This document shows positions 21,195 to 32,493 of a stretch of 64,000 bases of DNA, piece by piece. The DNA is taken from NCBI GenBank assembly GCA_007258455.2, contig VDFB02193867.1, forward strand, positions 566,707,742 to 566,771,741. Reading direction: 5' to 3'. The translations under genes were made by a program, and so were the position numbers. Every line of letters begins with the position of its first letter. Position 1 is the first letter of the stretch. Below the pieces are notes generated by a model. It saw only the letters and a program-made list of their open reading frames with translations. It had not been told where the DNA came from and searched no databases. Origin of the DNA: Sequoia sempervirens (Eukaryota > Streptophyta > Pinopsida > Cupressales > Cupressaceae).

Positions 21195-22600
21195 CCCACC
21201 CTCTCTCATCTCTCCCTAGCAAAATGGTTCAATGGTTTTGTCCCTGGTCAGCAGATCCTCGACTCTATTGTTACCATCCATGAGAACATCTACTCCCTTG
21301 TGGAATTGAAAACTGAAGGTTTTCTTTTAAAGCTAGATATTGTGAAAGTTTATGACCATGTGGAATGAAAATTCCTACTTAAGATCATGAGAAATTTTGG
21401 ATTCAGCATCAAAGTTCTTCAGATGGTTGAGCAACTTGTTTCTACTGCGTCCATATTTGTTATGGTAAATGGATTCCCCTCTCATTTTTTCAAGAATTCG
21501 AGAGGTTTAAGACAAGGGGATCCTATCTCCCCTATTTTGTTCACTATTATGGTTAAGTGTCTTGGGCGTAATTTGAAAAGGTTGATTGACCAGGGTTCTT
21601 TGGTGGGTCTAAGGCCCTCTTCTAGTAATCTAATTTGCTCTCATCAATAATTTGTTGATGATACTATGCTGATGGGGAGGTCTATACTGACTGAAGCTAA
21701 GAATTTGAAAAGAATTTTGGATGAGTATGAGAGATCTTCTGGTTAGTTAGTTAATAGATTGAAAAGTTCTCTTTTCTTCTTCAATACTCTTGATCACAGA
21801 CAAGTCAAGATAGCAAGAATTTTGGGTTGTAGAGTGGACTCCTTACCATCCATTTATCTTGGTCTGCCTTTAGGCCTTAAACCTCCTGAGTCTTTTTGGT
21901 GCTCATTGGTGGATAGGTTTAACAAAAAGTCTGTTGGATGGAAAGGAGCCCTTCTTAGTCAAGCAGGAAAAATCTAGCTTCTTAAAGCATCTCTTCAAAA
22001 TCTTCTGATTTATGCCCTAAGTATTTTCAAAATTCTTTCTAAATATGTTGATGCTATTGAAAAAATACAAAAAAAAATTCTTTGGTCAGTGGTTGAAGAA
22101 AGAAAGAGAATGCCTCTTATTGGATGGGATCTTGTCTGTAGGCTGAAGAAGATGGGTGGTCTAGGTCTAAGAAAGATTAGAATGGTCAATAAAACACTTC
22201 TTGCTAAGTAAATTTGGAGATCATTCTTGTCTAATGGGGAATGGAAAGACATTATAAAAAGTAAATATATGGCTAATTATGGATCTCTCAAGGCTCTTTT
22301 GGACTCTCCATCTTTTCCCTGTGGATTAGCATGCTAGAATGACATGATTACTGGGAGAAAGATTATGGATTTAGGTGTTGGTTGGAATATAAGAACTGGA
22401 AATCAAGCTAAGTTCTAGGAGGATAGATGGTTGCAAAGGGATCCCCTTATTAACAACAAGAGATTTAACAGGTGGGTTGATATCTGCAAAAGGACTTTTG
22501 GAACTCAAGTTAGGGACTATTGGAAAGATGGGTGTTGGGTGGACTTATGCCAGCTCAGCCCAAAACTTGCTCCAATCCATTCATCTCTATTGGTTGTTAG
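21195..22600 (+). pseudogene. LINE reverse transcriptase domain
   Basis: The plus frames read G-F-V-P-G-Q-Q-I-L-D-S-I, F-L-L-K-L-D-I-V-K-V-Y-D-H-V-E (RT block A), G-L-R-Q-G-D-P-I-S-P-I-L-F (block B) and F-V-D-D-T-M-L-M near 21650 (block C, active-site Asp pair). The thumb region follows with Y-L-G-L-P-L-G and W-K-G-A-L-L-S-Q-A-G-K. This is the classic plant L1 pattern. Stops replace single residues, often W or Q, at 21366, 21648, 21975 and elsewhere. The enzyme would copy LINE RNA at a nicked target. The upstream endonuclease and ORF1 are absent through 5' truncation. Confidence 0.9.
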
Positions 22601-22960
22601 GATGGGTTAAAGTAAGTAGGAAAACATCTTAGTTTGGAAAGATAACTCTTTGGAAAATTTCTCTATTTCTTTGGCTATTTCTCTTTTGTCCTTTTCTTAA
22701 TCCCCCACTCCCTTCTAGGCCAGAGCATGGATTAAACATCTAACCCCCAAAGTCAATATCTTCCTCTGGATCCTTCTTCAAAACATAGTGCTCATAGTTG
22801 AAAATATCTATAAGCATGGATTCTAGATACCTAATAGATGCTATCTATGTAACAATGAGGCAAATTTTGCAAATCACTTATTTCTCCATTGTCCATTTAC
22901 TACTACCATATGGAGTAAGTTTATGACTCTCTAGAATATTTCATGTAGGTGTTTTCTTAT
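22601..22960 (+). pseudogene. LINE zf-RVT (zinc-binding RT-associated) region
   Basis: The plus strand reads A-R-A-W-I-K-H-L-T-P-K-V-N-I-F-L-W and later C-Y-L-C-N-N-E-A-N-F-A-N-H-L-F-L-H-C, the C-x2-C...H...H-C arrangement of the zf-RVT module of plant non-LTR elements, followed by T-T-I-W-S-K-F. It is interrupted by several stops (for example after L-L-S-F-S and before I-P-N-R-C). The module usually lies between RT and the C-terminal RNase H, as here. Confidence 0.75.
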
Positions 22961-23319
22961 ACTATTGAAGAATTCTTTTGTCAATGGAAAGTTCCCTCTT
23001 TGAATCCTTCTATTCAAAGATTATGGGCTTTCAATTTCCCCTATATAGCATGGGGTGTGTGGAAAGAACAAAATAATAGACTCTTTAGAGACAAGGAAAT
23101 GCTGGAGAATAATATATTTGAAAAAACCTTTAGGTTAATTATGGAAAAATAATATCATTCCTTAACAAGAGAATAAAAAGAGGCTATGGTTTGCACTCCA
23201 TATGATTTAAAGATATCCAAGGAGTGGAAGATTAAAAATGATGTGTCTAGGGCTTCTAAACCTACAAAAAAAACCAGACAAGGTTGTGATGGAGTTTTCC
23301 TTCGTGTGGCTAGTTTAAA

Positions 23320-23720
23320 GCTAATTTCGATGGTGCAGCTAAGGGAAACCCGAGTTTGGTTGGAAGTGGAGGTGTGATTAGGCATTCTAATTGTATTTTT
23401 TTAGCGGTGGTGGCTATTCCCATTGGATCTCAAACTAATCACATGGTTGAAGCTATTAGAGCTTTTTATGTGATTAACTTGGCTGTTAGAAGGAATATTA
23501 AATACTTATGACTCGAATGAGACTCTAAAAACATTATTGATTGCCTGATAGGGAAGTCCCCTCCTTCATGGTCTATCAAGAGTTGGATAGAAGAGGCTAA
23601 GTCCCTCCTAGATAATTTTGACAAAGTTAAAATTACTCATGCGTTTAGGGAAGCCAACAACATGGCTGATTTCTTTGTTAACGAAGGGGTTAAACAATTA
23701 GAATTGGTCACATGGCAGAA
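23320..23720 (+). pseudogene. LINE C-terminal RNase H (archaeal-like) domain
   Basis: The plus strand reads F-D-G-A-A-K-G-N-P (first Asp), G-S-G-G-V-I-R, then M-V-E-A-I-R-A (Glu), D-S-K-N-I-I-D (second Asp) and R-E-A-N-N-M-A-D (last Asp). The same four-acid pattern is known from the RNase H that plant L1 LINEs acquired. Stops at the L-x-L-E-x-D-S segment show decay. It would remove template RNA after first-strand synthesis. Confidence 0.85.
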
Positions 23721-23959
23721 CCTCAATGATCTTAGTGCCAATGCCAATGATTTAATTAATTATGATATCATGCATGGGAAAGCAACAACTTATTTCAATG
23801 ATAAAAGTGAGTAGGGCCAAGTACTTCATCATTAGATTTGATGGGGCCATTTTTAATTTCTTAACTGGTAGTAAGAGGTGACACATTTTGTGGGTTCTTT
23901 GGTTTGGTTGCGACATTTCATTTCAGACTTTTTGCTTTGGTAGTGAGGTGTTTGTGACA

Positions 23960-25363
23960 ATGGGAGGAGATAGGAAAAGGGTGGAGCCGAAAACCTACGA
24001 AATGCATAAGAGGAATCCAAAGGTCTGGGAAAAAATTGAATGTGGTAGGCTACTCCCATTCATTGAGAAGCTTCATGGGCCTAATTTGAAGGCTACTAAG
24101 TACTTTGAGAAAAAAATGGAAGAATGGGGAAATATTTCTATTTGGTAGGCAAGTCAAGGTGGAAGAGAACCTCATTGGAGAGGTGACTGACATGTCTACT
24201 GAGGGAATGCAAATCTTTTGTGATAGAAGGTTCTCTGATGAAGTAGTTATTAGATTCCCTAGGAAAGAGAAAGAAAAGACCAAGCTGATAAAAGTCTCCA
24301 ACAACTACTTTGAAGTAGATACAATTAAATCGCTATGGAGGAAGGTGCTCAGAATCATCATGGAATACATTACTTTAGATGGAAGATTCACCAAGGTTTA
24401 TGGCTACCACTTCGCCTTGCTCAACCTTTTCCATCACAAGGTAAGGGTTTCTTTACCTTATTATTTGTACTGTTCCATGAGCAATAGCTTGGAGGATCAT
24501 AAGAAGGATCCTAAGAAGTGCCCTATTCTACATTATGGCCTTATTAGGCTCATTTATGAACACTTTCAAAATATGCCAACCTTATCCAATCCTATCCTAG
24601 CTTTGCCCTCAAATGATGAGGATACTAAGGATAGTGTTTTAGAGGATGGTAAAGAGCTTGACCCTGAGTGGAATGTTGAAAGTCCCCTAACCCCTAATTT
24701 TGGTAAGAAAACTAGACAAGGTAATCCCCTGCCCAAGAATCCTAGTGTTGTCAAAAACCCCAGTTGCTTTGTTCTGAAAGCTAAAAACCCTAGTTGCTTT
24801 GGTTAGAGTGTCAAGCCCACCCAAAAAGAGTCCCTTGTTAATAAACTGGCCTCTTACTCTAAGGATTCCCAAGAGGAATTTTCAGAGGCCCCTAATGCTA
24901 GCCTGAATTCTTACTCATCCTTCCCTACTTTGGATAGAGAAAATAGGTCAAAATTCCTTAGAGACCTAAACCCTAAGGACCACTATTTTAAACTGGACCA
25001 TGAGTTTCTTAGGGATATCTTGGCTATTGCTAGGAATGGTGTTGTGGATTAATTCAGAATAATGAAATGGGTCTTCCATGAAATTAAAGACCTTAATCTC
25101 AAAAATAGAGCCCTCAATGGCAAGCTGGAGGATTTGGAAGGTAAAGTTAGCTCCCTTATTACTGTGGAGTGCAAGAGGAACTAGGATAGAATGAGAATGA
25201 AGGTTGAGGATAATGAAGGAAAATTCAAATGTCTAAAAGATGAAATAGGTAAAATGAAAAATACTATGAAAACTATTATGAAGCATAATCACAGAATGGT
25301 GAAACATAATGCCATCATCATTAGTGCAATGTCTAAGAAATTGGAGAACTCACAGCAGGGTTC
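23960..25363 (+). pseudogene. Extra LINE ORF downstream of RNase H (left part)
   Basis: The frame opens at an ATG (23960) with M-G-G-D-R-K-R-V-E-P-K and runs with one frameshift near 24110-24130. It then reads G-R-Q-V-K-V-E-E-N-L-I-G-E-V-T-D-M-S-T-E-G-M, then D-G-R-F-T-K-V-Y-G-Y-H-F-A-L-L-N and P-Y-Y-L-Y-C-S-M-S. A similar hypothetical-protein pattern recurs in repeat-associated plant ORFs. The C-terminal half (24940-25360) is charged and coiled-coil-like (L-E-G-K-V-S-S-L, D-E-I-G-K-M-K-N-T-M-K). The reading frame at the insertion point (codon GGT at 25359) continues in phase at 47728, so the LTR element split it. Function unknown; an ORF1-like RNA-binding or multimerising role is speculation. 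Confidence 0.7.
25359..25363. repeat. 5-bp TSD (GGTTC) of the giant LTR retrotransposon, left copy
   Basis: GGTTC directly precedes the 5' LTR at 25364 and recurs at 47728-47732 directly after the 3' LTR. Five bases is the normal Ty3/gypsy target duplication. Confidence 0.88.
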
Positions 25364-25399
25364 TATTGTGCCCTTAGTACACACGCCCTATTCACAACG

Positions 25400-27190
25400 G
25401 GGACCCTCTTTTCTTTTGCTTTCTCGGGCCTTTCGGGGCCGCATCATTTTGCGTGCGCCCCTTTTTTTTTTGATGTTCCACATGGTCGATATTGCTCTAA
25501 GGTTTCATCCTAAAATCAACCACTCTTTCCCTTTTGGTTTTTGCTGCCCTCTGGGGCCTCGTGGGTTCCTTTGGCATTTTGGGCTCTAGGGCGGCCCTGG
25601 GCCCCTCCGGGCCTGGGCCTCCAGAGTTCCCCTTTCGAGCTTCCCCTTTTTGCTTGCTGCCCTTTTCGGCATCCCCCGGGCGTCTTTCTGCCCCTCGGGG
25701 CCCGCCCTACCATTTTCCGTTCAAACTTTGTTGGAGATCTCCTGAGTGACGCCTGCCCCTTCGGGCCCCAGGATGCTCGCCGCCGCTGTCGCCCAAGCTC
25801 ACAGAAATCACACAGTGGTCGTCGTTGCGCGTCCTCCTGGCCGCCGGGCCCCAAGGTCTCCTCTGCCGCCGCTGACCTAATTTGAAATTCACCAACTTTT
25901 TGGCGTGGCCGTACTGGCATTTATTGCAACATTGATGACGCTTGGGGTATATAATGCCCAAACTCGCCAGTCATTTTCATTGTCCAAATTGAGGTGAATT
26001 GGAGCAGCGATCAACTGGAGCCCACCGCCTTCTGTAGCATCTCGATCGTCACCATCAAGTTCACTCCGACGATCCCCGGTAGCCTTCACGCCTCACCTTT
26101 TAGCATATTCGAGGTAGGCCACCCCCGTTTGCCCTCTATTTTTTTTTTGTCATTTTGGAAGAGTTATATAATTGAACAATTAATTAAATTGGCATAAAAT
26201 TGAAGAAAGCCAAATCGCACCCATAACCCATGTGTTAAAATCTCCCAAACCTTTCGAAACGCCCTCGCTGCCGATCCGAAACTTTTCAGTTGCATGGCTG
26301 TTCTTCACACAGGGCAATCCACTCCCCCGGGTCCGAGGCCCGTCTCCGCCGTCGAAGATTAAAGCATCAAAAAACCCGTAGGCGGCAATCTTTCCCTCTT
26401 GACCTGGTCCGTCGGATTTCCCTGACCGGGCTTTCATCTGCTTTTCACCGAGCTTAGACTACCCAAACGCTCTGCCTCCCCGGTTCTCAGATCCTGACGG
26501 CTGCTCAGCCGTTTAAGTTTGATTCGTGGCTCACGTCCTTCATGGCTTCCGGGCCTGGCCGTCCGGAGTTCCATCCCCAGAACTCCATGACGATTCCGCT
26601 GACCTTGACGGCGGAACCCTGCCAGCAGCCTACCCTCCGGGACCCGGGTATCTTATCACCACCCCCATTCAAATTTGTCGATGATCACGCGGCAGCCATC
26701 ACCTTGCATCCTCCTAGTCGCCGGGCCCCAGAATCTCCGCCACTGTTCCCGACTTAAACTCAATGAAAACCTTGCGGCAACCATTACCTTGCGTCGCCCC
26801 AGCCGTCGGGCCTTGGCATTACTTCCACCGCCGCCAAGCCTGAACCATAAGTCAATGTCAGACGTCCTTTGGCCTCCCAGGCCCTGGGCTCTGGACTTCC
26901 ACCGTCGGGTTTCCGTTATCTGTAGGCCGCCTCCGTATGCCTTCTCCTACTGGCTTCTAGGCCTGAAACCTCCGATGCGCCTTAAATCGATCCAAGCAAG
27001 CCCTAATCCGTAATCTGACTTCGACCCATGTCCTAAAATTTGTTGTTTTCCTTCATGAGCCTCTTGGAACTTTGAAATTTTTCCAAGGGGGATCTCCGGG
27101 AACTCTCGGTCACATTCTCCCTTCCAGGCAGCATTTCTGCCAGGGAAGTCTGGCCCTCCGGGCCCGGATTGTCCAAACGCCCTGAAACGA
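25400..27190. other. GC-rich, CpG-containing head of U3 (5' LTR)
   Basis: A sharp rise in GC against an AT-rich background, with repeated blocks of the form cctcctggccgccgggcccc (near 25833 and, diverged, 26706 and 26795) and ccgtcggagttcc-like words. Long frames on both strands here are GC-bias artefacts. The matching region of the 3' LTR is 40560-42420. It may be a regulatory or CpG-island-like segment; nothing shows function directly. Confidence 0.55.
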
Positions 27191-27322
27191 AGATCGATAC
27201 CATCTAAGGATAAAGTTTGTGATATATTTGAATGATTGTTTAGATGATATGCTCAAAATATGGACTAACATTAACGCTTTTGATGTGTTGTTGTGCTGAC
27301 TTCGCCCTTGCGTGCAAAATAT

Positions 27323-30300
27323 ATGGAATCAATTGCAGGAACTTCAGGGGCCTCCACCGAAAAGGACAAGGGCAAGAAATCTGAAAGAGTCGCTCAGGGA
27401 AAAGAAGATAAGGATCAGATGAAGTTTCAGTTTCAGGGTGAGCCGCTTCAATCAAAGGTCTCAATAGACTAGAGGGAGATCTCAGATACCAACATTGGCT
27501 AGGTGGACATAAATGAGTTCACTCAGAGGGTCAAGGTCGACCCTTCAACAAAGAATGCTAGATTAATACGGTAGAGTGGAATCACCAAAGCTGCCAGCTT
27601 CCCTCCCTCTCTAATAGCACCCGAACTTGTAATGGCCTATTGAGAAGCTTATCAAGTGGACACCAGGATAATCGTGGACAAGGAGGGGAACATCCTCACC
27701 GACATGTCGCCAGAAGGAATCACAAAGACATTTCACATACCCACGTTCCCACATATGGAGGTCCCCACTTTGGAGCAGTGTCAGGTGGTGTGGGATGCTA
27801 ATCCATTGGGCTGCAAGAAATCAATTAACCTTTACTGGCTTAAGGAGAAACAGGGCAGCACGGAAAAAGTTCCCCAAGAGCTGTTCCGCAACAACTTCCA
27901 GGAAGACTATCACGACCTGGTGACCATGTTGAGTAGGGTCATGGGTCTCCCGACAACCGCCTACTTCCAAGAGTGGATGGCATATTACATTGAACAAATC
28001 CTGTGAGGGAATGAGGACGTTAACACCAAAACCTCATTCAACTGGGGAGGCATCATCAGTAACTGCTTCCATGAACAATTCATCAATGTCAAGAAGAGCT
28101 CAAAGTTCTATATGACCTCCTACCTGGTATACTCCTTGGCAGGCCAAAAACAATACAGTGGATTATCTGTGGCACTAGATCAGGGGCATAGGTGAGGGCT
28201 CAAGCCGTTTGACAAGTACCCTCAGCTCTAGTACTGCAACTTTAAGGAGTTATGCTGAGTCAATGACGCCTTTACTGGCCAGATCATCAGATTGATTGCC
28301 AGAGACTTCAAAAGGAGGGTTTCCCACAGCGCCAGGGCGCTCTTAAAAGAGTATGCTTTCCTATTCATACAGTTCCCCAAATTTACCTACATCTGGGCCT
28401 AGGGATTCACGGAGCGACCAAACAAGTTGTCACGGTATCCAAATGATAGGATCATTCTCCTAGAGATTTCCCGGTAGCTCCAACACATCCAGACAGTCTT
28501 CAGCAACAAACACGTAGCAGGGATCCCCTATCCCATGACCCTCGGCCAGGGCCTGTACCGACTGCAGACATCTCAATGCGCCGGCAATTCTGAGAAGGAA
28601 CTAAAGGAATATCATTTTGAGTGGTACACGGCCCGCCCACGGATGGATCCACACGGCTATGTCAGGAAGGCACTGGGGCCGGCTTATGCTCACCAATACC
28701 ACATTGAGGACTTCTGGGTAGATTGCAAAGATGACAAGGAGGTCCGTGCAAGGCACTACATGCGCATGACCGTACAGTTCTTAAGAAGAGTGCAACTATT
28801 CCAAATACCGAACCAGCTCGAGGAGGATGAGTCCACCCTTATGCACTTGAGGTACCCTGCAGTTGCCAACTTGGCAATCCCCTCCATTGATTGGGATGAG
28901 CAAGAGGTCAATGACCTAGATACCATCACCCAGCCGATCATAACTCGTACTAAGGAGTGGGTCGATGGGCAGGTAGAGCAACTAAAGCAACAAGGGGTGG
29001 TCCTAACATATAAGGTGCTCAAGAGCGAGCCAAGAGCCAGGAAGGACATTGCCGCCACCACATCGGTTGGTGAGACTTCCAAGTCTCCCCCCGTCACTAG
29101 GTCTCAAAAGAGGAAAGGAACAGAAATTGCATAGTCTGTAGACCCCAAGGAGCAACCAAAGAAAGACACAGGAGGCTCGTCTCCCAAGAGGCTTAAGCAG
29201 ACAGTGACTACAACAGAAGCGCAGCCTCCCTTGCTTCTCCCTCCCCCTCTTGGTGCACCGCCCGCCTCCCAGACTGCGGTCGCCTCTTCCCCGCAAGCAG
29301 TGGACATTTCTGTCCATCTTGCCTCTTTGTCCCCGGCCGGATCAATAATTAACATCGACTCCTCTTTTGGCATGATCACTTCTCCTTCCTCTACCACCTT
29401 GTCACCCATCATGTCCCTCCCACTGGCAACAATAGCATCGCCTGTCCCCCTTTCCACCATACCTGAGGCTATCACGTGACATCTACAGAGTCTTCCCCCT
29501 AAGCTCTCACAACTCCTAATAGACCCCACACTCCAAGCAGCCCTCACCCAAGCCCTCGCAACAGCTCAGCCTTCACAACCGCCAACAAGGCCGCCGGTGA
29601 TGGAAGCCACAATGCAAATATCAAAAGAGTTGGAGGAGCGAGAGCAGGAAGCCTCAAGGTCTATGGAGGAAGAGGCTATTGAATATCATGAGCACCCCGA
29701 GTATGAGCATCGAACCATCGACAAGGTGGCTTATGAGGAAGAAGAGACAGGCTCTTCTGAGAGTGGAGATGAAGAGGATGGCTCGGGTACCAAGGATATT
29801 ATTCAGGCATTTGATGAGGACCTTGAGGAGGAGTCGACTCAGCAGCCAAACAATGTTGGGGTGGAGGCAGAACAGCCACCACATAGTGAAGAGGGACAGC
29901 CGCAGGAGGAGCAACCTGAAAAGTATATGTCTAAGGCCGAGACCCATGTCGTGAAGAGCCCCGGGGTCGAGGCTGCTGAAGAGAAGAAAAGAGAGGAGCC
30001 AGCAAAAGAAGAAGATCATGCTCGAGTATTGTCCACCAAGTTTCCTATCAGGCACCTCATATTCGTTCAAGACTCCGACGAGTAGGACGCTGCTAAAGAA
30101 AGAGAAGTGCCCCAAAAGGGAAAGGAGGCAAAAATCTTGTCTCTGACTGAGAAAGGTGAGGGCAGCAATGATGCACCCAAAGACAAATCTGCCATGCCCG
30201 ACTGGCTGGAGAAACAGCTCGAGAAGGCTACCCCAGTACTGAAGGACCCGAGGGCGAGGTTGGAGGCCATCTTGGCTCGATCCCTGGCCACAAAAAAGAA

Positions 30301-31374
30301 GGAGAAGAAGCCTAAGGTCCGTTCCAAGATAACCATGGATGCTTCCGGCTCTTGAGAAGGGCAAGTTGCCACACCTACAGTTGGCTAGGCCAGGGTGAGC
30401 TACAATATCTCCACCATCGACTTGGGGATAGCAACCAGAGATCAGAAGGTTGAACATCTGGAAGAGTCGGTGGCCATAGTGGTGCATCTGATCAAGCAAG
30501 ACAAGGTCACCAAGGATGAACTCAAAGCATATGTTGCTGCCATAACAGACTATATACAGCAGTGGTCCTCAGTGGATGACCTACCCACTACCTCCACGGC
30601 CGCACCGCAGTTGCTCTCCAAGGAGCAGATTGACAAGATGGAGAGGAGGAAGAACTTAGAGAAAACAACTAAGAATTGGTTCCAATAGGTCGTAAGCATT
30701 GGAAACTTGGGAATTGGCATGGCTATGCAGATAGCCAATAAGTTCTTGGACCTGATCTAATCCCTAGAAAGTACGGGGAGGCTCTGCACCAATTTCCCTA
30801 CAACATACGACTCCACCTTCCCGAGAATTAAGCCATCCTTCAGATACCGGAAACTACATGGGAGGAGAAGCTAGAAATGAAAACAGAGGATCATTAGCTG
30901 GTGGATGTGTGGTGCAAAGACCTCATCAACCGAAAGGAGAGGATGGAGTAGATCCTAAACAAGGTAGATCCAGATATAGAGTGGATCAAGGAAATCCGGG
31001 CGGAATGCGCCGAGTACCTCAAATTGATGACGGACTATGATATACACACGGTGCAAATAGACGTTGAAAAGATCAAGCCATACTTCGAGAAGAAGATGAA
31101 GGACGGGATAGCCGGAGAAATCACCACAGAATTTCTGAGTTTTGCTGCCCACGCCCTCGATCGATCAGAGCTATTCAGAGATCAAGGCTCGAAGTATGAC
31201 GAGGATTGGAAGCGGCTGGAAGAGAACGCCAAGGAATGGAGCTATCAGGCGCTAAGATGTGAGATCCTTGAGATCGACAAGCTCGAAGCGGTCATCCTCA
31301 ACTATATAGAGCACGTAGCTTTCGAGGAGTAGGAGGATAGCCCTGCAAAGGAAGAAGACCTCCCTGAAGAGTAG
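27323..31374 (+). pseudogene. U3-encoded ORF, 5' LTR copy
   Basis: Starts at ATG 27323 (M-E-S-I-A-G-T-S-G-A) and ends at the TAG at 31372-31374. A single-base deletion near 30829 moves the frame, and more than a dozen stops interrupt it. Domain-like order: a K/E-rich N terminus; a helical region with D-M-S-P-E-G-I-T-K-T-F, S-R-V-M-G-L-P and F-Y-M-T-S-Y-L-V-Y; C-A-G-N-S-E-K-E-L-K-E-Y-H; a K/R cluster (S-Q-K-R-K-G); a P/S-rich linker; an acidic E/D-rich stretch; a C-terminal helical region. Not gag, pol or env. I recognise it only as resembling repeat-associated hypothetical proteins of plants. It lies upstream of the LTR TATA box, so from this LTR it would need another promoter. Confidence 0.78.
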
Positions 31375-31546
31375 CTAGAGCCAAGAAGACAGTAATTAGC
31401 TACAAGACGAAAGAGCAATAGTGTTATCCACTAGATGACGAAATAGGGAAGAGACAAAGAATGTTTTTAAATTGTAAATCTATTTGTGGGTAGGTGAAAC
31501 CCTATTTTGAAATGAATCTTGGCCATTCATTTAACTTTTGAAAAAC

Positions 31547-31555
31547 TATAAATAG
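31547..31555 (+). promoter_or_regulatory. LTR TATA box, 5' LTR
   Basis: TATAAATAG, followed by agcactcccctcatttg, is conserved in both LTRs (also 46822-46830) and is the only canonical TATA box near the LTR 3' end. It would start genomic RNA at about 31580 and so defines the U3/R boundary approximately. Confidence 0.7.
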
Positions 31556-32457
31556 AGCACTCCCCTCATTTGTAAAAGTGAGAGTTGAGTTGTTGTAAAG
31601 GCATTCTGCAGAAATTTATAAGAAATGACATTGACTTGGTGTATTTCCTTGATTTCTCTCATATCATTTGATTCATTTCTCCAATTTCACATGTTTAGTT
31701 TAGATCTTTTTGCTATTTAATTAGCTATTCAAGTTATTTGGGTAAATCTTAGGAATGTTGTTGGGTGATTGTAAAAATTCTTGTTTTGTTGATGATCCCT
31801 TAGTCCATACTTTTTGTTGTTTGCTGAAGGTAGACATCTGTGCAAAGTTAGCCTGGACTTGATTTAAAGCTGCCCCAAACATTTATCTTTAATTCATGCA
31901 TGTAGGTGTTGGATGAAGGATGAAATATCTGCAGCCCTTAGAAGATAGCACAATTCTCATGATACTGTGAAATCCCTGGTTAAGTGAGATATTGTTTTGA
32001 GGAATTGTCCATTGCAGGAACTCCATTGTCACTATTCATTACAAGCTTCAGACTTAGGAACTTTTCCTTCCCTTCGCTCTTTTCACTTTTTTTTTAGAAA
32101 CTGAATAATACCAAGGTTCATTGCACATTGTAAAGCCAAATTTAACAACCAGATGGAGTTCAAGACTGCTGTTTGAACCTACAGCTGATGCATATCAACT
32201 TCCCATCCTAGGAACTCCATTCCAAAAAATCCAACTTCATACTTTGTGTCCACACTTTGTATCTTCCGTAAGGTCGCCTTGTGATTCCAGCAAATCACAT
32301 CAACTACTGAGGTATCTAAGCACTGTCATGACTTGACATCTAAGAGACCTTGGGATAGTGTTCTACAATCCGATTGTGGAAGATTGTCTTTCAAGAGAGG
32401 TAGTGCACCTACGCACTACCTGTGTTGAGAAGTGCATAAAAACACCATCAACAGAAA

Positions 32458-32475
32458 TGGCGCTAGAGGGAGGGC
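32458..32475 (+). other. Candidate primer-binding site, giant element
   Basis: TGGCGCTAGAGGGAGGGC begins four bases after the 5' LTR end. TGG at this place is expected for pairing with a tRNA CCA end. I could not match the following bases to a particular tRNA. Similar TGGCGC starts are common in Tat/Athila-type elements. Confidence 0.6.
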
Positions 32476-32493
32476 CAAGTTGGAGATACTAAG

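Larger units (their letters stand above)
21156..25363 (+). mobile_element. L1-type LINE, 5'-truncated, left part
   Basis: The plus strand carries a decayed LINE starting inside the RT domain (5' truncation, usual for LINEs), then zinc-knuckle (zf-RVT), RNase H and an additional ORF. The element is interrupted at 25363 by the giant LTR retrotransposon and resumes at 47728/47733, ending at 48117. Without the insert it would be about 4.6 kb. The 18-bp TSD encloses all of it, so the extra ORF appears to have moved with the RT. The 3' end has no long poly(A) but ends in ...ctttatcaaa. Confidence 0.82.
25364..32453 (+). repeat. 5' LTR of the giant element (7,090 bp)
   Basis: Three parts are visible. 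A GC-rich head (about 25400-27190) has many CGGGCC/CCGCCG words. A coding-like stretch (27323-31374) follows. A promoter and downstream part comes last: TATA box 31547-31555, then AT-richer R/U5 to 32453. It aligns collinearly with the 3' LTR from tgtgccctta to caccatcaa. Relative to the 3' LTR it lacks about 85 bp near 25770, between two short GC-rich direct repeats. U3 would be about 6.2 kb and R plus U5 about 0.9 kb if transcription starts near 31580. Confidence 0.92.

Noticed and set aside
25516..25961. Long Arg/Gly/Pro-rich frames on both strands in the GC-rich LTR head (also 40673-41212)
   Set aside because: All frames are open because GC-rich repeats lack stops; residue content mirrors base bias and no domain is present.
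29654..30499. 281-codon minus-strand frame inside the U3 ORF
   Set aside because: It is the complement of the acidic, repeat-like part of the U3 ORF; its counterpart in the 3' LTR (45276-45749) is shorter, and the plus frame has the better conserved structure.
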